DNA of 35,319 nt from Myceligenerans salitolerans (lineage in GTDB: Bacteria; Actinomycetota; Actinomycetes; Actinomycetales; Cellulomonadaceae): the NCBI RefSeq assembly GCF_017349295.1, contig NZ_JAFMPK010000027.1, forward strand, positions 375,423 through 410,741, in the 5' to 3' direction. The position numbers were made by a program, and so were the translations under genes. This document shows positions 8,067 to 15,962 of the stretch, piece by piece (within the stretch, counting starts at the first letter, position 1; the number at the start of each line of letters is the position of its first letter). The notes beneath the pieces were generated by a model. It was not told the DNA's origin. It searched no databases and was given only the letters and a program-made list of their open reading frames with translations.

Positions 8067-9902
8067 TCACACGACGCCGCGGACCGCCTCGGCCACGCGG
8101 TGGGCCAGGTCGCGCGTCTCGGCGTGCCGTGCCGCGCGCGGCACCCGCACCTCGATGACCTGGACACCACGGCTCGGAGCCTGGAGCGCGTGCCGGAGGG
8201 TCGGGATGTCCTTCACGAGCTGGTGGTCCACCCCGTAACCGGCGCACAGCTGCGCCAGGTTCGCGCCGTGCGGCGTGCCGAAGACCCGCTCGAACCGGGC
8301 GGCGGCCGCCTCCGACGTCGCCGCCAGCTCGCCGTGCTCCAGGGTGGCGAAGATGGAGCCCCCGTCGTCGTTCACCACGACGATCTCCAGGTCGACGGCG
8401 GGCTCACCCGGCCCTCGCAACAGGCCACCGACATCGTGCAGGAACGCCAGGTCACCCATCAGCGCGCGGGTGCGCCGGCCGGCCCGTCCCGCGGCGAGCG
8501 CGACGCCCGTGGCGGTCGAGACCGTGCCGTCGATACCCGCGAGCCCGCGGTTGGCGACCACGGCGGGAAGGCCACCGATGTCGTCCATACCGAGCACCAG
8601 GTCGAGGTCCCGGATCGGGTTCGACGAGCCGACGACGAGCACGTCGTCGTCCCCCAGCACCGTGGCCACGGCTCGGGCGACGGAGAGCGCCGTCGGGCCG
8701 TCGGCGACGGCGTCGTCGCAGGTCGTCTCATCGACGACGGCTTCCGCGGCACGTCCGGCGGCCTGCCACCGCCCGAGCCAGTCGTGGTCCGCGTCATCCT
8801 GCGGTTCGTACCACTGCGGCGCGAGGCCCGGGACGACCTGGGCGGCGTTGCGCACCGCGTCCGGCCAGGGCAGCCCGCCGGGTGCGACGACCGTGACCGT
8901 GACGTCGGGACGGGCGAGCATCCGCTGGACCGGGCGGGAAAGGGTGGGACGGCCCAGGACGACGGCGTGCTGGATCTCCCCCGCGGGCCCGTCCTCGCCG
9001 AGCACGAGTCGGTAGGCGGGGATCGTGTTCGGCCCGCCGCACGCGCCCGACGACGGCTCGGCCAGCAGCGGCCACCCCTGCGCCTCGGCAAGCCGGCGGG
9101 CACCGGGGCCGGCTCCGTCACCCGCGACGACCACCGTGCGCCCCGGGTGTCCCGGCAACGCCGGTGACGCGTAGTGCCGCACCAGGCCGGGAACGACGAC
9201 CGTCACCGGACGGTCCACCCCCGCCTCGGACGGGGAGACGCGCGCCACCCGGTCCTCGACCGGTTCCCCGGGCGTTTCCGGCACGGGGTGCAGGGGATCA
9301 CGGAAGGACAGGTTCAGGTGGACGGGACCGGGCGCGCCGTCGCGCATGCCGAGGGCGGCGGAGGCGGCGCGCGCCGCCAGGGCGGCGAGGTCGCGCGCCT
9401 CGGTCGCGCGAGTTGCGAGGTCCGTGCCGGACGGCGCCGGGACGTCGGCCTCGTAGCGCACGGCTCCCGTGAAGATGCCGGGCTGACGGGTGGTCTGGGA
9501 CGCGCCGGTGCCGCGCAGCTCGTGCGGGCGGTCGGCCGTGAGGAGGATCAGCGGCACCCCGGTGTGGTGCGCCTCGAGGACGGCGGGGTGCAGGTTGGCG
9601 ACGGCGGTCCCGGAGGTGGTGATCACGGCGACGGGAACGCCGGTGAGAGGGAAGGGCGCGTCGGACGAGTTCGGCACGGTCAACGCGCCACCGCGCGAAA
9701 GCCCGAGCGCCAGGAACCCCGCCGTGCGCTCGTCGATCCGCACGTGCAGGATCAGGCGTCCTGCCTCGGCCGCTTCCACGGCCGCATAGGCGAGCGGCGC
9801 GGACCGCGACCCGGGCGCCAGCACCACATCGCGCACCCCGTGCGCGACCAGCTCGGAGATCAGGCCGCGCGCGGCGCGGACAGAGGCGGGATTCTCAGGC
9901 AT
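8067..9902 (-). CDS. menD: 2-succinyl-5-enolpyruvyl-6-hydroxy-3-cyclohexene-1-carboxylate synthase
   Basis: A 611-residue thiamine-diphosphate enzyme that joins isochorismate and 2-oxoglutarate in menaquinone synthesis. It has the MenD N-terminus with VVLAPGSRSAPLAYA, the conserved glutamate (Glu58) in RIDERTAGFLALG that activates ThDP, TSGTAVANLHPAVLEA, the LTADRPHELRGTGASQT substrate-site stretch, and the C-terminal Mg/ThDP motif NDDGGSIF at about 511-518. About 15 extra residues (around TVPNSSDAPFPLTG, after GLSRGGAL) are absent from MenD proteins I know. The ATG at 9902 has TAGCCT six nt upstream and no Shine-Dalgarno. It lies downstream of menC on the same strand (91-nt gap), but each gene has its own start-proximal -10-like box. 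Confidence 0.96.
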   Translation of the reverse strand: MPENPASVRAARGLISELVAHGVRDVVLAPGSRSAPLAYAAVEAAEAGRLILHVRIDERTAGFLALGLSRGGALTVPNSSDAPFPLTGVPVAVITTSGTAVANLHPAVLEAHHTGVPLILLTADRPHELRGTGASQTTRQPGIFTGAVRYEADVPAPSGTDLATRATEARDLAALAARAASAALGMRDGAPGPVHLNLSFRDPLHPVPETPGEPVEDRVARVSPSEAGVDRPVTVVVPGLVRHYASPALPGHPGRTVVVAGDGAGPGARRLAEAQGWPLLAEPSSGACGGPNTIPAYRLVLGEDGPAGEIQHAVVLGRPTLSRPVQRMLARPDVTVTVVAPGGLPWPDAVRNAAQVVPGLAPQWYEPQDDADHDWLGRWQAAGRAAEAVVDETTCDDAVADGPTALSVARAVATVLGDDDVLVVGSSNPIRDLDLVLGMDDIGGLPAVVANRGLAGIDGTVSTATGVALAAGRAGRRTRALMGDLAFLHDVGGLLRGPGEPAVDLEIVVVNDDGGSIFATLEHGELAATSEAAAARFERVFGTPHGANLAQLCAGYGVDHQLVKDIPTLRHALQAPSRGVQVIEVRVPRAARHAETRDLAHRVAEAVRGVV

Positions 9903-9993
9903 ACGGCCAGGCTAGCGGCGCGATCGTCCGCACGCCGCACGCCGCGGCCGAGTCTGCGGTGCGGTGCCCGTCGCCCGGGCCGCGCCTCAGGAC

Positions 9994-11064
9994 TCAGGCC
10001 CGGACGGAACGCTCCGGTCCCGACGCGTCCAGGATCCCGGCGAGGCGCGCGTACCGGGAGCGCCACCCGTCCACGAGCCCGGCCGGAGCGGTGGCCAGGG
10101 CTGGTGCGGCAGGATCCGGCGCCGGCCGCCGGACCGGGAGGCGTCCGTCGCGGGGCAGCAGCGGGTCGGTGACGACGTCGTGCTCGAGAAGCTGTGCCGT
10201 CGCGAGGCCGCACGCGTACGGGAGTTCCGGCAGCGCCGCCGCGAGCGCCACGCCCGCGGCCAGCCCGACGGAGGACTCCAGCGCCGAGGAGACCACTACG
10301 GGAAGTCCCACCTGTTCGGCGAGGTCGAGGCAGGCGCGCACCCCTCCGAGCGGCTGGACCTTGAGCACGACGATGTCGGCGGCTTCCCGCCGGACGACCC
10401 GCAGGGGGTCGTCGGCGCGGCGGATCGACTCGTCGGCCGCGACGGGGACGTGCTGGGCGCGGCGCACGGCGGCGAGGTCCTCGACGGACGCGCACGGCTG
10501 CTCGACGTACTCCAGTCCGCGGACGCTGCCGGACCGTCCGTCCCCGCCGGCCGTCCGGTCGAGCACGGGCAGCCTGTGCAACGCCTCGTCCAGGGTCCAG
10601 CCGCCGTTGGCGTCGACGCGGATCCGTGCGTCGTGGGTCGCGGCGGGGCCGTCGTCGGCTGCGGCGAACATCTCGTCGAGGGCCGACCGGACCGCCTCGA
10701 CGCGGGCCTGCTCGGCGGCGAGTGGTTCGATGCCGCCGCCGGGGAGGCGCTGGGCGACCTTCACCTTGGCGGTCCGGCAGCCCCCGGAGGCGAGCACGAT
10801 CGCGCGGGCCTGGTCCGGACCGACGGCCGGGACGGTCACGTTCACGGGGACGGCGTCGCGTACCGGTGCGGGCCAGCCGGTGTCGGCGGCCTCGCGGGCG
10901 GCTCGCAACCAGGTCGCGGACTCGGCGTCGTCGTAGTCCCAGAAGGGGGACAGCTCGCCCCAGCCGGCGTCGCCGCGGACGAGCATCCCGTCCCGCGTGT
11001 CGAGTCCTCGGAATCGCGTGCGCAGGGGCGTGGACCAGACCACGAGGCCGGCGGGTTCGGGCAT
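9994..11064 (-). CDS. menC: o-Succinylbenzoate synthase
   Basis: A 356-residue enolase-superfamily enzyme that dehydrates SHCHC to o-succinylbenzoate. The catalytic set is visible: Lys100/Lys102 in the KVKV motif, metal ligands Asp151 (RVDANGGW), Glu188 (EYVEQP) and Asp211 (AADES), and the second catalytic Lys235 in VVLKVQPLGG. The N-terminal capping region contains GDAGWGELSPFWDY. Length is typical of actinobacterial MenC. The ATG at 11064 is preceded by TAGCCT six nt upstream, with no ribosome-binding site, as for menD. It is divergent from menB across 69 nt holding a GC palindrome. Dipeptide epimerases share the fold, but the men context settles the call. Confidence 0.95.
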   Translation of the reverse strand: MPEPAGLVVWSTPLRTRFRGLDTRDGMLVRGDAGWGELSPFWDYDDAESATWLRAAREAADTGWPAPVRDAVPVNVTVPAVGPDQARAIVLASGGCRTAKVKVAQRLPGGGIEPLAAEQARVEAVRSALDEMFAAADDGPAATHDARIRVDANGGWTLDEALHRLPVLDRTAGGDGRSGSVRGLEYVEQPCASVEDLAAVRRAQHVPVAADESIRRADDPLRVVRREAADIVVLKVQPLGGVRACLDLAEQVGLPVVVSSALESSVGLAAGVALAAALPELPYACGLATAQLLEHDVVTDPLLPRDGRLPVRRPAPDPAAPALATAPAGLVDGWRSRYARLAGILDASGPERSVRA

Positions 11065-11079
11065 GCGGCAAGGCTATAG

Positions 11080-11100
11080 CGGCCGGCCGCCGGCCGGCCG
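11080..11100. repeat. Palindrome between divergent menC and menB
   Basis: CGGCCGGCC at 11080-11088 and GGCCGGCCG at 11092-11100 flank a 3-nt centre, giving a 21-bp palindrome in the 69-nt gap between the two starts. It could be a regulator site or merely GC-rich simple sequence; no family could be assigned. Confidence 0.5.
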
Positions 11101-11133
11101 CGCGATGCCGCGCTCACGAACTACGCTGCCCTC

Positions 11134-12129
11134 GTGAGCAGCACCGACCGAGCCGAGTCCTCGCCCGCGCGACCGCGCCTCCCCCGTCGGGTCTCCGAGA
11201 CCTTCGATCCGCAGCGGTGGCGGGAGGTCACGGGGTTCGAGGACCTCACCGACATGACGTACCACCGTGGGCACGACCACGTGACGGGACGTGACCTGCC
11301 CGTCGTGCGCGTCGCGTTCGACCGCCCCGAGGTCCGCAACGCCTTCCGCCCGCACACCGTGGACGAGCTGTACCGGGTGCTGGACCACGCCCGCATGACG
11401 CCCGACGTCGGCACCGTTCTGCTGACGGGCAACGGGCCCTCGCCCAAGGACGCCGGCTGGGCGTTCTGCAGCGGCGGTGACCAGCGCATCCGTGGCCGGT
11501 CGGGGTACCGGTACACGACCGCCCCCGACGGCGGCGGTGAGATCGCCACGGCCGACGCCGTGGACCCGGCGCGGGCGGGCCGGCTGCACATCCTGGAGGT
11601 GCAGCGCCTGATCCGGACGATGCCGAAGGTCGTGATCGCCGTCGTGGACGGCTGGGCGGCCGGGGGAGGCCACTCGCTGCACGTCGTCTGCGACCTGACG
11701 ATCGCATGCCGGGATCACGGGAAGTTCAAGCAGACGGACGCGAACGTCGGCTCGTTCGACGGCGGCTACGGTTCGGCGTACCTGGCCCGTCAGGTGGGGC
11801 AGAAGCGGGCGCGGGAGATCTTCTTCCTCGCCCGGGAGTACTCCGCCGACGACGCCGAGCGCTGGGGCGCGGTCAACGAGGTCGCCGAGCACGCCGACGT
11901 GGAAGAACTGGCGATCGACTACGCCCGCACCGTCGCGACGAAGTCTCCGCAGGCGATCCGTATGCTCAAGTTCGCCTTCAACCTGCCGGACGACGGCATC
12001 AACGGTCAGCAGGTGTTCGCCGGGGAGGCGACCCGGCTCGCCTACATGACGGACGAGGCGGTCGAGGGCCGGGACGCCTTCCTGGAGCGCCGCGATCCGG
12101 ACTGGAGCCGGTTCCCGTACTACTTCTGA
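11134..12129 (+). CDS. menB: 1,4-Dihydroxy-2-naphthoyl-CoA synthase
   Basis: A 331-residue crotonase-fold enzyme that cyclises o-succinylbenzoyl-CoA to DHNA-CoA. Diagnostic stretches are VRNAFRPHTVDEL, FCSGGDQRIRG, the oxyanion-hole region DGWAAGGGHSLHVVCDL, and KQTDANVGSFDGGYGSAYLA at about 199-218. An Asp (Asp202, in QTDANVG) sits where bicarbonate-dependent MenB enzymes have glycine. By family knowledge this marks the bicarbonate-independent type, as in mycobacteria. The first ~35 residues are an actinobacterial N-terminal extension. The GTG at 11134 has TACGCT six nt upstream and no Shine-Dalgarno. It is divergent from menC and convergent with menE. Confidence 0.96.
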   Translation: MSSTDRAESSPARPRLPRRVSETFDPQRWREVTGFEDLTDMTYHRGHDHVTGRDLPVVRVAFDRPEVRNAFRPHTVDELYRVLDHARMTPDVGTVLLTGNGPSPKDAGWAFCSGGDQRIRGRSGYRYTTAPDGGGEIATADAVDPARAGRLHILEVQRLIRTMPKVVIAVVDGWAAGGGHSLHVVCDLTIACRDHGKFKQTDANVGSFDGGYGSAYLARQVGQKRAREIFFLAREYSADDAERWGAVNEVAEHADVEELAIDYARTVATKSPQAIRMLKFAFNLPDDGINGQQVFAGEATRLAYMTDEAVEGRDAFLERRDPDWSRFPYYF

Positions 12130-12150
12130 CCCCGGCTCCACCGCCGGGCT

Positions 12151-12177
12151 GCCCGCCGCGGGCTCGGCCCGGGCCGA
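12151..12177. terminator. Hairpin region between convergent menB and menE
   Basis: Two adjacent inverted repeats lie in the 65-nt gap: GCCCG-CCG-CGGGC at 12151-12163 and the palindrome TCGGCCCGGGCCGA at 12164-12177. They may terminate both convergent transcripts. The stems are short and no T-tract is present. Confidence 0.35.
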
Positions 12178-12194
12178 TCCCGCCGCACAGCCCT

Positions 12195-13520
12195 TCACCG
12201 TCGCCGTGGCACTGCTGAGCCGGCCATGGCGGCGGCCAGCGCCTCGGCCAGAGCGGAGCGGTCGGGTTTGCCCGGGCCGCGGAGCGGGACGGCGTCCGTG
12301 ACGAAGACCCGGCGGGGAGCCGCCGCACGACCCAGTCGCCGTGTCACCAGCAGCCGCACCCGCTCGGTCAGCTCCGCGGAGGCGGGCGCCACCTCGATCG
12401 TGGATGCGGTCGGTCCGATGTCGAGCGGTCGGTCGGATGTCCGTGCGGTCGGTCGCCCGGGGGACCGACCGCTCGACTTCGGACCGACCGCTCGGCGTCC
12501 TGCCGGCGGGCGGGTCACGACAGCCGTGACGGACTGGCCCCATTCCGGGTCCGGGACACCCACCACGCAGACCTCTCCGAGCTCCGCGAGCGCCGCCTCC
12601 ACCGCCGCCGGCGCGACGTTCACGCCACCGGTGACGACGACGTCGTCGGCGCGGCCCAGGACCGTGAGGCGACCGCCGGGGTCGAGGGTGCCGAGATCGG
12701 AGGTGCGGAACCAGCGGCTGCCGTCGGGGTCCGTGCGGAAGGCGGCCGCGGTGGCGTCCTCGTCCCCGAGATAGCCGGTGGCCAGGAAGGGCCCGGAGAT
12801 CTCGATGACGCCGGGCGCCGAGCCTCGAGCCCGGTCCGAGGCGGTCGCCGGTGCACCGGGAGTGCCGGGCACGTCCCGCGCGAGGCGGACGTGGGCGCCG
12901 CTCAGGGGGACGCCGTCGTACACGCAGCCGCCGCAGGTCTCGGACATGCCGTACGTGGCGACGGCGCGGACGCCGGCGGCGCGCAGGCGTGTGCGGAGCG
13001 GGAGCGGGGTGGCGGCGCCGCCGAGGAGTACGGCGTCGAACCGGGCGAGCGTGTCGAGGCCGGCGGGGGCGCCGGCGTCGGCGGCCTCGACGAGCCGGTG
13101 GGCCTGGGTGGGCACGAGGGAGACGTAGGCGCGCGAGCCGCCGCCGTCGGCCAGGAACTTCCCGGCGTCGACGGCGAAGCCGTCGGCGGTGAACGGGCCT
13201 GCGGCTCCCCCGCCGGCTGCCGTGCCCGCGACGATCGAGCGTGAGACCACCTGGAGGCCCGCCACGTGCGTGGCGGGGAGGGCGAGGAACCACCGGCCGG
13301 GCCCGCCGAGACGCTCGTGCGTCGCGGCCGCGGAGGCGCGGAGCGCCCGGGCGGAGAGCGCCACCTCGCGTGGCGTCCCGGTCGAGCCGGAGGTACGGAC
13401 GACGAGCGCGGTGCCCTCGGGCGGCGGCGCATCGGCCAGGAGCGGCTGCGGCGCATAGGGAGCACCGCCGTTCAGGGCCTCGCGGACCGCCGCGACCGCG
13501 ACCTCCAGTTCGTCTCGCAC
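12195..13520 (-). CDS. menE: o-Succinylbenzoate--CoA ligase
   Basis: A 441-residue ANL-superfamily acyl-CoA ligase that activates o-succinylbenzoate for MenB. The P-loop TSGSTGTPREVALS is at about 43-56; LPATHVAGLQVVSRS is typical of MenE, followed by YGMSETCGG, FLATGYLGDED and the hinge region GRADDVVVTGGVNVAP. The C-terminal domain ends with the catalytic-lysine motif GPGKPDRSALAEAL. Residues 337-374 (from RPPAGRRAVG) are an unusual Arg/Ser/Pro-rich insertion encoded by CGGTCGGTC repeats; MenE from other bacteria lacks it as far as I know. The GTG at 13520 has TAGGCT six nt upstream. It is convergent with menB. Confidence 0.93.
   Translation of the reverse strand: MRDELEVAVAAVREALNGGAPYAPQPLLADAPPPEGTALVVRTSGSTGTPREVALSARALRASAAATHERLGGPGRWFLALPATHVAGLQVVSRSIVAGTAAGGGAAGPFTADGFAVDAGKFLADGGGSRAYVSLVPTQAHRLVEAADAGAPAGLDTLARFDAVLLGGAATPLPLRTRLRAAGVRAVATYGMSETCGGCVYDGVPLSGAHVRLARDVPGTPGAPATASDRARGSAPGVIEISGPFLATGYLGDEDATAAAFRTDPDGSRWFRTSDLGTLDPGGRLTVLGRADDVVVTGGVNVAPAAVEAALAELGEVCVVGVPDPEWGQSVTAVVTRPPAGRRAVGPKSSGRSPGRPTARTSDRPLDIGPTASTIEVAPASAELTERVRLLVTRRLGRAAAPRRVFVTDAVPLRGPGKPDRSALAEALAAAMAGSAVPRRR
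12406..12495. repeat. CGGTCGGTC repeat cluster inside menE
   Basis: Three direct copies of GCGGTCGGTC (12406-12415, 12425-12434, 12445-12454) are followed by two inverted copies (GACCGACCGCTCG at 12463-12475 and 12483-12495). A perfect 14-bp inverted repeat links 12421-12434 (TCGAGCGGTCGGTC) with 12463-12476. The cluster stays in frame and adds roughly 35-40 residues to MenE. Confidence 0.75.
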
Positions 13521-13592
13521 CCGGTCAGCCTACGAGGCCGCGCGCGGGGCCTGCCGGGCCTCACCGGTCCGGCCTCTGCGCGGCACGGCCTC

Positions 13593-13666
13593 GTCGCGAC
13601 ACGAGCTCGGCGCGGCACGAGCCCGGCGCGGCGCGGCACGAGCTCGGCGCGGCACGGCACGGCCTC
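13593..13666. repeat. Imperfect tandem repeat between menE and the DUF3048 gene
   Basis: Four head-to-tail units based on GGCGCGGCACGAGCTC: 13593-13608 (16 nt), 13609-13624 (16 nt), 13625-13645 (21 nt) and 13646-13666 (21 nt). The longer units carry an extra 5-nt GCGCG- or CGGCA-like block. The array lies between divergent genes and encodes nothing recognisable. Confidence 0.65.
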
Positions 13667-13691
13667 GACGGCGTAACCTGGGCGAACATGC

Positions 13692-13711
13692 TTCACCGCC
13701 GGCCGGGTGAA
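13692..13711. promoter_or_regulatory. Inverted repeat upstream of the DUF3048 gene
   Basis: TTCACC (13692-13697) and GGTGAA (13706-13711) flank an 8-nt centre, just upstream of a TAGGGT box (13718-13723) that could be the -10 of the lipoprotein gene. This is a possible operator; no regulator can be named. Confidence 0.35.
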
Positions 13712-13781
13712 ACCCGCTAGGGTGTGGCGCCAGTCCCCGAGGCGGCCGGGGACGAGCACCGAGCGCGGACCCGGAGGAGAG

Positions 13782-14903
13782 ATGAGACGGACGCTGCGAC
13801 AGCAGCGAGCGGCCGGGGTGGTCGCCGTGGTCATGACGGTGGCGATCACGATGAGCGCCTGCACCACGGCCTGGGGGCACGACCTGGCCTGGCCGTGGGA
13901 CGAGCCGGAGCCGCTGCCCACACCCACCGCGACGATGGCGGCGGAGACGGTCGTCCGGAAGACCGATCCGCCGAAACCCGTTCCGAAGCCGGTGTACTGG
14001 CCGCTCACAGGGGTCGAGGGCAAGGAGGCGAAGATGCAGCGGCCGGCCGTCTCGGTCAAGATCGAGAACGCGCCGGAGGCACGGCCCACGCGCGGCCTGG
14101 AGCATGCGGACATCGTCTGGGAGGAGGTCGTCGAGGGCGGGATCACGCGCTTCGTCGCCACCTACCACTCGACCCTGCCGGATGCCGTGGAACCTGTGCG
14201 GTCGGTCCGGCCCATGGACGCGGCGATCGTCGCGCCGATGAAGGGCATCCTCGCGTACTCGGGCGGTCAGCTGCCGTTCATCGACAAGGTGAACCGGGTG
14301 TCCACGCAGTCCGTGATCATGGACGACGGGCACGCCGGTTTCTCCCGCGACCCGAGCCGCCCGGCACCGCACAACGTGATCGGCCGGCCGAAGGTGTTCC
14401 TGGCCCAGGAGCGGGAGGATCTGCGGCTGTTCTCCCCGCCACCGGCGCAGTTCGCCTACGCGCACGGGAAGGGCAAGGGTTCGGCGGTCGCGAAGGGACG
14501 CAAGGCGGGAACGCTCAAGGTGCGCCTGTCGAACCGGCAGACGAGCTACTGGTACTGGGACGGCGGGAGCCGCACCTACAAACGCAGCGAGGGCGGCGCC
14601 CCCTCCATGTCGATGTCGGGGGTGCGGCACGGTGCCCGCAACGTCGTCGCGATCGAGGTCGACGTGGTCATGACCCCGTACACGGATCCGAGCGGCGCCC
14701 ACGTGCCGGAGACGAAGCTCGTCGGCTCGGGCGAGGGGTTCCTCGCGTCCGGGGGCAAGGTGGTGAAGGTGCGCTGGACGAAGGGCCGCGTCGGCGCGCC
14801 GATCCGGCTCGAGCTCGAGAACGGTGAGCCGGCGAAGCTGGTCCCCGGGAACACCTGGGTGGAGCTGGTCCCGCGGACGTCGGGCTCCTGGGCCGTTCCC
14901 TGA
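13782..14903 (+). CDS. DUF3048 family lipoprotein
   Basis: A 373-residue protein. The N-terminus is basic (MRRTLRQQR), followed by a hydrophobic stretch (AAGVVAVVMTVAITMSAC) ending in a lipobox-like MSAC, so it is probably lipidated and held outside the membrane. The body matches the two-part DUF3048 (YerB) family: PAVSVKIENAPEARPTRGLEHADIV near the start, then VEGGITRFVATYHS, VRPMDAAIVAPMKGILAYSGGQ, and a C-terminal domain with WYWDGGSRTYKRSEGGAPSM and GNTWVELVP. The ATG at 13782 has a GGAGGAGAG ribosome-binding site directly upstream; an earlier in-frame ATG at 13707 lies within the promoter-like region. The molecular function of the family is unknown to me. It is convergent with menA and seems unrelated to menaquinone. 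Confidence 0.88.
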   Translation: MRRTLRQQRAAGVVAVVMTVAITMSACTTAWGHDLAWPWDEPEPLPTPTATMAAETVVRKTDPPKPVPKPVYWPLTGVEGKEAKMQRPAVSVKIENAPEARPTRGLEHADIVWEEVVEGGITRFVATYHSTLPDAVEPVRSVRPMDAAIVAPMKGILAYSGGQLPFIDKVNRVSTQSVIMDDGHAGFSRDPSRPAPHNVIGRPKVFLAQEREDLRLFSPPPAQFAYAHGKGKGSAVAKGRKAGTLKVRLSNRQTSYWYWDGGSRTYKRSEGGAPSMSMSGVRHGARNVVAIEVDVVMTPYTDPSGAHVPETKLVGSGEGFLASGGKVVKVRWTKGRVGAPIRLELENGEPAKLVPGNTWVELVPRTSGSWAVP

Positions 14904-14917
14904 ACGGACGGCCGACA

Positions 14918-14940
14918 GCTCCCGACCGAGGTCCGGGAGC
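14918..14940. terminator. Hairpin between convergent DUF3048 and menA genes
   Basis: GCTCCCG at 14918-14924 pairs with CGGGAGC at 14934-14940 across a 9-nt loop, in the 40-nt gap between two convergent stop codons. It is placed to serve both strands. Confidence 0.6.
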
Positions 14941-14943
14941 GGG

Positions 14944-15813
14944 TCAGAGCGCCAGGCCGAGCCCCAGCAGAACGCCGTAGCCGAGCTCGAACAGGCCCGT
15001 CCCCGCGAGGACCGGGATGAGCAGCCTGCCGCGCGCACCGGCGACGACCGGCAGGGTGAGCAGCGCCGCCGGGCCGATGAGCAGCACCACCAGCAACGAC
15101 CACGGGGACCAGAAGGCGCACGCCATGCCGAGCAGCACCGGGATCCACAGCAGTCCCAGGTAGGCGCGCCGAGCGCGGTAGTCCCCGATCCGTACCGCCA
15201 GGGTCTTCTTCCCGGCGAGCACGTCGCCCGGAATGTCTCGCAGGTTGTTCACCATGAGCAGGGCGCACGCGATCAGCCCCACGCCGACGGCGCCCAGCAG
15301 CGCGGGCCACGTCACGACGTCGGCCTGCGTGTACGTGGTGCCGAGCACCGCCACCAGGCCGAAGAACACGAAGACCGCGACCTCGCCGAACCCCGCGTAC
15401 CCGTACGGCCGGCGTCCGCCCGTGTAGAACCAGCCGGCGAGCAGACACAGGACGCCGACGGCGAGCAGCCACCAGTGACCGCTCACCGCGCACAGGGCCA
15501 CGCCGAGGACGCCCGCCACGCCGAACGCGCCGAACGCGGCGTACTTCACGGCTCGCGGGGTCGCGGCACCGGACGCCGTGAGCCGCATCGGCCCCACCCG
15601 GTCGACGTCCGTGCCCCGGACGCCGTCCGAGTAGTCGTTGGCGTAGTTCACCCCGACCTGCAACGCGAGGGCGACGCCCAGCGCGAGCAGGGCCGGGAGC
15701 CACGCGGACGAGTCCACCTGGGCCGCGGCGCCCGTGCCGACCATGACGGGCGCGGCAGCCGCGGGCAGCGTGCGGGGACGCGCCCCGGAGATCCACTCGG
15801 CGGCTGTCGCCAT
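14944..15813 (-). CDS. menA: 1,4-Dihydroxy-2-naphthoate polyprenyltransferase
   Basis: A 289-residue polytopic UbiA-family prenyltransferase that attaches the isoprenoid chain to DHNA at the membrane. Visible signatures are WISGARPRTLPAAAAPV at the N-terminus, the first Asp-rich Mg/diphosphate site NYANDYSDGVRGTD (56-69), and the second motif NNLRDIPGDVLAGKKTLAVR. About eight or nine hydrophobic segments follow the family pattern. The ATG at 15813 has a good Shine-Dalgarno (AAGGAG, 8 nt upstream), unlike the leaderless-looking men genes, which suggests transcription from further upstream, possibly with the DUF4229 gene 149 nt away. Together with MenG it finishes the quinone. Confidence 0.96.
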   Translation of the reverse strand: MATAAEWISGARPRTLPAAAAPVMVGTGAAAQVDSSAWLPALLALGVALALQVGVNYANDYSDGVRGTDVDRVGPMRLTASGAATPRAVKYAAFGAFGVAGVLGVALCAVSGHWWLLAVGVLCLLAGWFYTGGRRPYGYAGFGEVAVFVFFGLVAVLGTTYTQADVVTWPALLGAVGVGLIACALLMVNNLRDIPGDVLAGKKTLAVRIGDYRARRAYLGLLWIPVLLGMACAFWSPWSLLVVLLIGPAALLTLPVVAGARGRLLIPVLAGTGLFELGYGVLLGLGLAL

Positions 15814-15860
15814 GCGTGCGCTCCTTCGTGTCTGTCTGACGAGGTCAACGAGCCCGCGCG

Positions 15861-15900
15861 GCGGGCAGTTCCGGAGCACCGCGGGCAGTTCCGGGGCGCC
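15861..15900. repeat. 20-bp tandem duplication upstream of menA
   Basis: GCGGGCAGTTCCGGAGCACC (15861-15880) is followed directly by GCGGGCAGTTCCGGGGCGCC (15881-15900), two mismatches in 20. It lies in the 149-nt gap between the DUF4229 gene and menA, within any leader shared by the two. Confidence 0.7.
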
Positions 15901-15962
15901 GCACGGCGACCGCACGCCCCGGCGGTCCGGGCCGCGGGGTCCAGCGGCTCAGCGCACGCCGC

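Noticed and set aside
13593-13666. A CRISPR array
   Set aside because: The units are joined head to tail with no spacers, and no cas gene is present.
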